DNA from: Dinghuibacter silviterrae
GTDB taxonomy: Bacteria > Bacteroidota > Bacteroidia > Chitinophagales > Chitinophagaceae
Reading direction: 5' to 3'
Length of the DNA stretch: 64,000 bases
Assembly (NCBI RefSeq): GCF_004366355.1
Contig: NZ_SODV01000002.1
Coordinates: 248,001-312,000, forward strand
Below, piece by piece: positions 58,201-64,000 of the stretch. How positions within the stretch are numbered: position 1 is the first letter of the stretch; every line of letters starts with the position of its first letter. Under the pieces are notes generated by a model. That model saw only the letters and a program-made list of their open reading frames with translations, was not told where the DNA came from and did not search any database. A program made the translations under genes and the position numbers.

Positions 58201-58914
58201 GAGACCAAGGAACCGGTCATCGGCAACATCCAGCCAAAATTCCTGGGTAGCTTGTTCAACACCTTCACCTACAAGAATTTTTCCCTGAATATTTTCCTGG
58301 ACGCCCGTTTCGGGGGGACGGAATATTCGACGACCTACTTCTACGGGTCCCAGGATGGGAACATCAAGAGTACCCTCTTTGGCCGTTCAGCGGCGTTGGG
58401 CGGGTTAACCTTTACACCGGGCAACGCGACGTCACAATATCTCGGGTTTCCGCTGGGCACGGCTCCCCGGCATGACGGCATTGCACTCAATGGTGTATTC
58501 CAATCCGGGTCCACGTCGCTGGGATCCGACGGGGCTACCCACGACGTATCCGGGATGACCTTTGACCAGGCCTATAAGCTGGGTTATGTGCTTCCGGTGA
58601 ATGCCACCGACTATTACGTCAAGACCTACAGTTGGAGCGCGGGTATCCGGCAGGCGGGTGTCTTTACCAATTCCTGGGTATCCCTTCGCCAGGTGGCCGT
58701 TGGATACGACCTGCCCGCTTCCCTCATCCATAAGTTGCGCTTTAACAACTTACGGCTCAGCCTGGCCGGGCGCAACCTGCTCTACCTCTATAACAGCGCA
58801 CCCGACCATATCAACCCGGAAAATACCAACGACTCCGGCGCCGGCAGCGCTTTTGAAGAGGGGGGTGTACCCTATGTCAGGAATTTCAGCTTCCTGATCA
58901 ATGCAAACTTTTAA
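55261..58914 (+). CDS. SusC/RagA-family TonB-linked receptor with STN signalling domain
   Basis: 1217 residues. After a signal peptide (about 20-39, cleaved near MAQ) comes an STN domain (about 41-115: SLKTVFSKITRQTGYAFFYS and VLDLCFAGQPLGYAIENKTV), which contacts the FecR anti-sigma factor. Then follow a carboxypeptidase-regulatory-like domain (ITIRGKVIDEKGNPVVSASV), the TonB box/plug (VSEVVVTGFGETRQKRSLGY, VVDGVILDDQS, LYGSRAANGVLLIKTKKG) and the barrel ending FSFLINANF. It both imports a glycan and reports its presence. SusD follows after 2 bases. Confidence 0.96.
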   Translation: MKKVGKGRAPGFHQMCIAMKLTTLLLTVALVEAHGGGMAQNVNLSGQHLSLKTVFSKITRQTGYAFFYSYSLLKQAHPVDLDARDMPLLKVLDLCFAGQPLGYAIENKTVVITARQVAPVNTTGAAPPITIRGKVIDEKGNPVVSASVKVKGSNIGTSTDADGVFSLKVPEGTVLIISSAEYGSTEVTVRKDETISIQLKAANKEVSEVVVTGFGETRQKRSLGYSVTQVSGDDIRATMQANPISALQGMVTGLQVQPGVAGQASTPRILLRGASSLNAYENNPLVVVDGVILDDQSVTQTQGASTDFGNILKDINPDDVESISVLKGGAVTALYGSRAANGVLLIKTKKGKAQKGLGVSFSQEVTFQRAYKTTDFQNTYGAGLYADDWSTGPNGVLAINQSDYGISFGPAMTGQTFQDINGYIRKNNPNSHDLLDLYQTGHVYNTNVSLSGGNENSTIRMSYSRLGSNTVLPNNKFDRNSFFVRATHRIGSWVNLDATATYVHSYNLNPAQQGGNSPMYQFSYDGARNYDAKYWSTHYADSVVGGINNADISGISYYIFYPLYENNYFQTEDNLRAGLDLTATITPWLSFAGNASMNLYNVNHQSEIRGQQPHFGNPNYSGSISDLLQARYRGEFILAHKFGELTPSLHVGGDLFTSGQTGNSWSMNGGGVLPDIYRLSNSAKPANITENAPNKSQLTAVYFQAAVGWRYLTLNLYGRNDWNSSLVYNNGHGVYSYFYGGSDLAFVFSDLLDQKPSFLSYGKLRLSYAQAGNGTDPYTANTGAYTSIGAYSGGTTAVSQYQYQSSTLGNQTLVPEKSAKLEGGLELSFLHDRLGADFAVYRQDTRNQIIAFGVPSTSGVSAALVNGGLVRNKGIELTINAVPVQSKNFVWTTRFNYTLNRNSVVSLPFGARYETLEGEDGIQSVAIAGGAYGAMVARYGYAKYVAPDPKSSLNGMPVLAMGYGGTQAYYKRAGDYGTTPETKEPVIGNIQPKFLGSLFNTFTYKNFSLNIFLDARFGGTEYSTTYFYGSQDGNIKSTLFGRSAALGGLTFTPGNATSQYLGFPLGTAPRHDGIALNGVFQSGSTSLGSDGATHDVSGMTFDQAYKLGYVLPVNATDYYVKTYSWSAGIRQAGVFTNSWVSLRQVAVGYDLPASLIHKLRFNNLRLSLAGRNLLYLYNSAPDHINPENTNDSGAGSAFEEGGVPYVRNFSFLINANF

Positions 58915-58916
58915 AC

Positions 58917-60602
58917 ATGACAAAGATGTATCAACGTACATATATTCTTGGCGCCCTGCTGTTCTGTTTCGGCTGTAGCCGTTCGAATTTCGCCGGCCTG
59001 AATACGAACCCGGACGCCGTGCTGTCCATAGACCCCAAGACCGAGCTGACGCCGGCGGAAGTGGACATTCACGTCAACGACTTTGAGGTGTTTTACGATT
59101 TTGTCCGCGACATCAAACCCTGGACGCAAACCTATGTATTACCAACAGGGAATACGTCCACTTTCCTCACGGGTGCCAGCACCAGCAACATCAACTACCG
59201 TTGGGGCAACTTTTACGGTGGGGTGGGAGACAACCTTACGGATGTGCTACACATCATTGACAATATGTCGCCGGACCTGCGTGCTCAATACCAGCAGTTC
59301 CGTGCCATCGTTTCCATCCCGCGGATCTACTATGCTTTTTATACATCGGACGCCAACGGGAGTATCCCCTATAACCAGGCGTTCCTCGCCAGGTATACCA
59401 AGCCGGCGTATTTCACACCTGTTTACGACCCGCAACAACAATTGTTTGATACCCTCGACGCCCAGTTGGCCAGGGCTGTCGCCGTCCTCGAAGCAAATCC
59501 CGCTGTGACACAGATCAGCCCGGCAGCAAACGACCTCTATTATGGAGGCGACATTGCGCACTGGATCAAAGCGGCCAACAGTCTCCGGCTGAAGATCGCG
59601 ATGCGGCTGATGAAACAAGACCCCGCCAGGCTTACCGCTATTGCCAATGCCGTCCTGGCGGATCCAGTAGGGTTGATTGCTGCCAATACGGACGATTGGA
59701 TCCTGTATTCCACGACGGTAGGTACCGGGGGGAACAGCAACCCCGGTCTTCAGTCCGGGGCGCGCAACACGGTTAATTTTATGTGGGCTACGACCGACCC
59801 ACGCCTCCGGATCTTTTATCAACCGGCGGGAATCACCTCTGCCGATATGCTCGACTCCGCCGAGGCTCAGGGTGTGATCCCGAACTCGGTTACCTGGGAC
59901 GGACAGCTCTATCGCGGCCAATACGCCAGCCCCACCGCTTCCCAGGATCCAAGCAAGGGCTATATGTTTCACCAGCTAACCTTCAGCTATAAAGGCATAC
60001 CCACGCAAGTTTATTGGCCGTCCATCATCAACCAGGGTCTTACCTATTGCGTCTATAACGGTAGCGGCGGGACGAATATGTTCCCGGTGATCACCTATGC
60101 AGACGTCTGCTTTATGCGGGCGGAGCTCAGCGTGCGCGGGTTGGATAACGACAATGTACGGGCCGATTCCCTGTACTACCGCGGCATCCGTGCCTCCCTG
60201 ATGGACTATGACCACTGGGGGGCCATTACCCTTCTCCCAGGATATACGCCGCTCCAGTACGCCGAAATCACGAACTACCTGGCGCAACCCGGGGTGGTCT
60301 ACAACGCCTCGACAGCGCTTGAGCAGATTTGTGACCAGCAATACCTGAACTTCTTCGTTCAACCCAATGAATGTTGGGCGCTGATCAAACGGACCGGTTT
60401 TCCGGCCGTCGGTGGACAGGTCATGCCCTTTGAGGACGTCAGCGCCAGCGGTAAAATGCCCAGGCGTTACCCGGCCTTACAGCCAAGCCTTGGTGACCTC
60501 AACTACACCAATGAGACCAATGCCATCGATTCAATGGCGCTCGATCCCAACTACGGGGCGCCTTCGGATATGACGGGGCGTGTCTGGTGGGACAAGCCTT
60601 AG
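58917..60602 (+). CDS. SusD/RagB-like surface lipoprotein
   Basis: 561 residues; ATG 58917 (or 58926, residue 4). The lipoprotein signal is YILGALLFCFGC with Cys20 as lipid site. FAGLNTNPDAVLSIDPKTEL and the later NDLYYGGDIAHWIKAANSLRL place it in the SusD-like branch that also contains the protein at 24286. It pairs with the STN-type SusC two bases upstream. A strong hairpin 25 bases downstream ends the sigma-controlled unit. Confidence 0.93.
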   Translation: MTKMYQRTYILGALLFCFGCSRSNFAGLNTNPDAVLSIDPKTELTPAEVDIHVNDFEVFYDFVRDIKPWTQTYVLPTGNTSTFLTGASTSNINYRWGNFYGGVGDNLTDVLHIIDNMSPDLRAQYQQFRAIVSIPRIYYAFYTSDANGSIPYNQAFLARYTKPAYFTPVYDPQQQLFDTLDAQLARAVAVLEANPAVTQISPAANDLYYGGDIAHWIKAANSLRLKIAMRLMKQDPARLTAIANAVLADPVGLIAANTDDWILYSTTVGTGGNSNPGLQSGARNTVNFMWATTDPRLRIFYQPAGITSADMLDSAEAQGVIPNSVTWDGQLYRGQYASPTASQDPSKGYMFHQLTFSYKGIPTQVYWPSIINQGLTYCVYNGSGGTNMFPVITYADVCFMRAELSVRGLDNDNVRADSLYYRGIRASLMDYDHWGAITLLPGYTPLQYAEITNYLAQPGVVYNASTALEQICDQQYLNFFVQPNECWALIKRTGFPAVGGQVMPFEDVSASGKMPRRYPALQPSLGDLNYTNETNAIDSMALDPNYGAPSDMTGRVWWDKP

Positions 60603-60626
60603 GATTTTCCATTTTCAGCAAAACCG

Positions 60627-60648
60627 GGGGCATGTTTCTACATGCCCC
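60627..60648 (+). terminator. Hairpin terminator after the second susD
   Basis: A perfect 9-bp stem GGGGCATGT/ACATGCCCC (60627-60635 with 60640-60648) with loop TTCT, followed by TTAATAAATT. The tail is AT-rich rather than a pure T-run. The remaining 60649-60848 shows no convincing gene. Confidence 0.65.
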
Positions 60649-60848
60649 TTAATAAATTACAGCTGATCATTTTTATAAAAACGAATATCGTCAGGAAGAA
60701 TATCGGAAAATTTTCGTCTGCAATGGACAAATGAAGAACCAAAGGTGGTACGTGAATGTTTGGCAAATGAAAAGCCCGGAGACGAAATAAAAAATGATAG
60801 GACCATACTGCCTTATGGAACAATTAGTTATTACTTTGAGTCGCAACA

Positions 60849-63800
60849 ATGAATTGGAAGAATATCCTCGTCACTATACCTTGTATAGCGGTTTCCGGTA
60901 CACTTGCCGCGCAACGTACTGATGCTAAGCATGTAATGGGTAAATACCGGAATGTGTTTAAGACCCCGCCTGTCCAAACGCCATCGGACGTTTCTGTTGA
61001 CGGCCCGTTACTGGGTAACGGTTTTATAGCCGCGGCCATGGCCGGTCCACCGGACAGCCAAACTTATTTCCTCGCCCGCAATGATTTCTGGCGATTGACA
61101 TCCGCATACAATGAATCTTTTCCCGCGGTCCTGGGTAAACTGCAAATCCTGGTACCCTCGCTCAAGGGCGCCTCTTACCGGGTGGAGCAGAAATTATATG
61201 AAGCGGTTACGGTTGCTGACTTTAAAAAGGGGAGCGCTTCTCTTCGGATAACGTCACTCGTTGCAGCAACAAAAGACTGGTTGGTTATTGCTCTGACAAA
61301 TACCGGGACCCAAAGGCTGAACGTGCAAACGGTTTTGCGTTTGCCGGGTGATGATCAGTTTCATATAGATCCTCCAACGGTAAACAAGTTTGCCGACACG
61401 GTGGCAACAGGTAGCGGCGACGGCCTGCAATGGATAGAGCGGGGCTTTGTCAGGGGGGTGGACATACCTACTATGGCGGCGGCGGCTATTAAAACGCCGG
61501 GTGAACTCTCTATTCCGCCCGGCAAAACAGATACGCTAGTGTGCGCCCTGGCGAGCAATTTTAGCGCAAAGGATTGCCTCGCCCGGGTACTGGGGGATGT
61601 ACGGAATATGCACCCGGAGGCCATTCGAAAAGCCCTCCGGGAACATGCGGACTGGTGGAGCCGCTATTGGAACGAGAGTTTCGTGAGCATTGGCGACTCA
61701 TTGATTGAAGCGCTTTACTATACATCGCAGTACAATATGGCTTCCTGCAGCCGTGATCCAAAATTTCCACCCGGAATTTTTGGGAGTTGGATCACAAGGG
61801 AGATCCCTGCCTGGAACGGAGACTATCACCTCAACTACAACTACAGCGCGCCGTTTTATGCCTTGTACGCATCCAATCATCTGCAACAGGCCCGGCCTTA
61901 TGAAACACCGCTGACCGATTTTTTGCTACGGGGAAAGTACTATTCGAAGAAAATTACCGGTATCGACGGTGGCGCATTGTACCCTGTAGGCATTGGGCCG
62001 CTGGGTATTGAAACCACACGGGAAGATACCATCCTTGATAAGCACGACTCCGAATACGTGTCCGGCGGGCAGGTGGAAGACGAAGGGTTGTTCTTTGGTC
62101 AGAAAAGCGACGCTGCGTATTGCGTCACCGACTTGTCCATGCAGTTTTACCACACCTATGATGTCGCGTTTACCCGCCGGGTGTATCCATTTGTAAGATC
62201 GGTGGCTGTTTTTTGGCAACATTACCTGCAAAAGGAGGGCGACCGGTATGTGATTTTGAACGATGCCATTCATGAAGGGACCATAGGGACAAAGAACCCG
62301 ATCCTTTCGCTGGGGCTTGTGCCTATGGTATTGAAAACGGCGATGGATATGAGCGTGTTGCTGGGGGTGGATGAACATCTGAGGGGTGATTGGCAGGGAA
62401 AGATGGATAGCCTGTCTGCCTACCCTGTGCAACAGCGGCACGGTAAGACTGTTTTCCGCTATACCGATAGCGGGGTCGATTGGTGGGATGGTAATACACT
62501 GGGCATTCAACACATCTATCCTGCCGGCGGGATCGGATTGAGCAGCGACCCGCATTTGCTGGAAATCGCCCGAAACACCATCGACGAGATGCAACGATGG
62601 ATGGATGTAAACGGGTCGAACAGTTTCTTCCCCGCGGCCGTTCGGGTAGGGTATAATGCGGACACCGTACTCAAAAGACTTCACGAGTATTGCCTGCACA
62701 CGCATCCAAATGGGTTTCAACTGCACAACCCACATGGCATTGAAAATTGCAGCACGGTTCCCAATACCATCGACGAGATGCTGTGTATGTCGAACCAGCA
62801 TATCCTGCGTGTATTTGCGGACTGGCCAATGAACAGGGACGCCTCTTTTTCGACCTTAAGGAGCGAAGGCGCATTCCTGGTATCGTCGGCGTTGAAAAAT
62901 GGCACCGTACAATATGTAAAGATCGTAAGCGAAAAAGGACGTACCTGTGTCTTGCAAAATCCCTGGCCGGGTAGATTCCTGGTGGTCAAAAGCAATAAAG
63001 GGAGAATGGAGCGGAAATCCGGTGAGGTTATCAGCCTGCCGACGCTTCCGGGCGAGGTGCTGATGATTAAAGGGGAAGATGTTCCCTCCCTGGATGAATT
63101 GGCGTCTGATTGGATGGACGTGCCGACATTGCGGAATTTTCCTTCGGTCATGAATTTTGCCGGGGGCCTTCAGACCACCGAAAACCTTACCGGGTTTCAA
63201 AACCTGACCTTTCCACCCTATGCCGAAGGCGGAGGGATGCCTTATTCATGGGGCGAAGGATTCTCGCCAGATCCAAAAGGCCGGGGGGAATGCACGTTAC
63301 GGATAAACGGACAGCCCGTCAACGCCACCGGCAGCCGGTGGCTCCCCTATGAGGTACAACGAAAGACGGTTGTCGATAGCGTCGGGATGCAATCCTTCCT
63401 TCGATTGCCGTTTGAACAAATGGGCGTTTTACAGAAATTGATCCTGGATAACAGGTCCTCCGGAAGACGCAGTCTGGTCATTTCTTTGCATTGTCACGGA
63501 CGCGTGCGCCGGTATGCAAACGAGGAGTGGCGGACATGGGGGAATACGCGTCCGGACGAAACTGAACCACTTTCCGGTGCAGTAACACGGTTTGCTTTTT
63601 CGACCCGGCCATCAGAGATACACCAGGGCGAAGTCACCTGGAATGTCGTGCTTGCCCCGGGCGAGAAAAAAATCATCGAATGGGTGTGTGCCGTCGGGAA
63701 CGATACCGGCAAGGTATCTTCACTGGCGGACAAGTGGGCTTCTTCATTTGGCCACCAATTCGATGCGGCAAAGATACAATGGGAGCAACGCTGGCAGGGA

Positions 63801-64000
63801 TCGTTCACGCCCGGAAACCGTTTTTTTTCCGGACATTTTCCGGTCCTTGTTACGAGCGACCCAAAAATCAGGCGCGTGTATTATATGGGGGCCTTGACCC
63901 CTTTGTTGCTTTGTAGGACTACGTTGCCGCTTAACCGGAGGTGTTTCGTCACGGCGGGCCCCCGCTGGGCCAATACGCTGATGTATTTCTGGGACACGGA
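60849..64000 (+). CDS. Large secreted GH95-like (alpha/alpha)6-toroid glycosidase, partial at the window end
   Basis: An open frame of 1050 codons from ATG 60849 runs without a stop to the window edge, so the 3' end is missing. A signal peptide (MNWKNILVTIPCIAVSGTLAAQ) is followed by a beta-sandwich-like opening, GPLLGNGFIAAAMAGPPDSQ near residues 51-70, as in GH95 and related families. PAWNGDYHLNYNYSAPFYAL near 318-337 recalls the GH95 PPWGSKYTININ block, and VFWQHYLQKEGDRYVILNDA continues the helical toroid. A beta-rich region follows, and from about 1008 a second helical segment begins (RVYYMGALTPLLLC, AGPRWANTLMYFWDT), suggesting two catalytic-type modules. The linkage cleaved is unknown. 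It likely acts with the SusC/D upstream. Confidence 0.75.
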   Translation, partial: MNWKNILVTIPCIAVSGTLAAQRTDAKHVMGKYRNVFKTPPVQTPSDVSVDGPLLGNGFIAAAMAGPPDSQTYFLARNDFWRLTSAYNESFPAVLGKLQILVPSLKGASYRVEQKLYEAVTVADFKKGSASLRITSLVAATKDWLVIALTNTGTQRLNVQTVLRLPGDDQFHIDPPTVNKFADTVATGSGDGLQWIERGFVRGVDIPTMAAAAIKTPGELSIPPGKTDTLVCALASNFSAKDCLARVLGDVRNMHPEAIRKALREHADWWSRYWNESFVSIGDSLIEALYYTSQYNMASCSRDPKFPPGIFGSWITREIPAWNGDYHLNYNYSAPFYALYASNHLQQARPYETPLTDFLLRGKYYSKKITGIDGGALYPVGIGPLGIETTREDTILDKHDSEYVSGGQVEDEGLFFGQKSDAAYCVTDLSMQFYHTYDVAFTRRVYPFVRSVAVFWQHYLQKEGDRYVILNDAIHEGTIGTKNPILSLGLVPMVLKTAMDMSVLLGVDEHLRGDWQGKMDSLSAYPVQQRHGKTVFRYTDSGVDWWDGNTLGIQHIYPAGGIGLSSDPHLLEIARNTIDEMQRWMDVNGSNSFFPAAVRVGYNADTVLKRLHEYCLHTHPNGFQLHNPHGIENCSTVPNTIDEMLCMSNQHILRVFADWPMNRDASFSTLRSEGAFLVSSALKNGTVQYVKIVSEKGRTCVLQNPWPGRFLVVKSNKGRMERKSGEVISLPTLPGEVLMIKGEDVPSLDELASDWMDVPTLRNFPSVMNFAGGLQTTENLTGFQNLTFPPYAEGGGMPYSWGEGFSPDPKGRGECTLRINGQPVNATGSRWLPYEVQRKTVVDSVGMQSFLRLPFEQMGVLQKLILDNRSSGRRSLVISLHCHGRVRRYANEEWRTWGNTRPDETEPLSGAVTRFAFSTRPSEIHQGEVTWNVVLAPGEKKIIEWVCAVGNDTGKVSSLADKWASSFGHQFDAAKIQWEQRWQGSFTPGNRFFSGHFPVLVTSDPKIRRVYYMGALTPLLLCRTTLPLNRRCFVTAGPRWANTLMYFWDT

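Noticed and set aside
60638-60823. 61-codon minus-strand frame in the gap before the GH95-like gene
   Set aside because: It covers the terminator hairpin, has low-complexity hydrophobic composition and no initiation context.
60831-60838. TTACTTTG as a -7 element for the GH95-like gene
   Set aside because: One mismatch to TAnnTTTG, no -33 partner, and a start would leave almost no leader before ATG 60849.

Overview
The window is a chromosomal segment of a GC-rich member of the Bacteroidota, most likely a Chitinophagaceae-type soil or plant-associated glycan degrader. The sequence shows three SusC/SusD pairs, two ECF sigma/FecR pairs with C-terminal extensions typical of this phylum, and good matches to the Bacteroidota promoter consensus (TTG, about 19 bp, TAnnTTTG). 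The placement below phylum level is inference from gene style and base composition, not from a database search.

Layout. (1) 1-10600: the ribosomal/RNA polymerase block rplA (3' end)-rplJ-rplL-[LacI-type regulator]-rpoB-rpoC. The regulator and a separate terminator and promoter split the usual rplKAJL-rpoBC operon. (2) 10668-14369: OmpH/Skp-like protein, amino acid permease, heptose-phosphate kinase and ispD. (3) 14374-16969 (minus): a small envelope-polysaccharide unit (Gfo/Idh/MocA oxidoreductase, sugar-phosphate transferase, FemAB/GNAT-like protein), then tRNA-Asp. (4) 17187-33518: a divergent amino-sugar locus. On the minus strand run a DeoR regulator and SusC-SusD-GH20 fusion-NagX-like acyltransferase-alkaline-phosphatase-like enzyme-glycerophosphodiesterase; on the plus strand murQ, an MFS sugar transporter and a BadF-type amino-sugar kinase. 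The combination fits scavenging of GlcNAc/MurNAc polymers, possibly bacterial cell-wall material including glycerophosphate polymers. (5) 33534-35045 (minus): an orphan DUF2431-like Rossmann protein with a cargo-like N-terminus and a 77-residue protein. (6) 35233-42882: sigma/FecR/SusC/SusD/metallophosphoesterase. (7) 42879-53271: an AraC regulator facing a compact operon with an in-frame MFS transporter::GH38 fusion, an M24 protein, SDR, cupin, RraA-like protein, mannonate-dehydratase-like enzyme and a haem/copper monooxygenase-like protein. (8) 53367-64000: a second sigma/FecR/SusC/SusD system followed by a very large (alpha/alpha)-toroid glycosidase-like gene cut by the window edge.

The most unusual items are the GH20-propeller-toroid protein, the transporter::glycosidase fusion, the DUF2431-like orphan, the amino-sugar locus with phosphodiesterase/phosphatase partners, and an RNA switch-like arrangement of inverted repeats between rpoC and the next gene. 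No CRISPR array, insertion sequence, prophage or rRNA gene was seen. No gene-free stretch exceeds 300 bases; the longest are 2219-2474 (promoter and leader of rpoB) and 60603-60848 (a terminator, otherwise nothing recognised).
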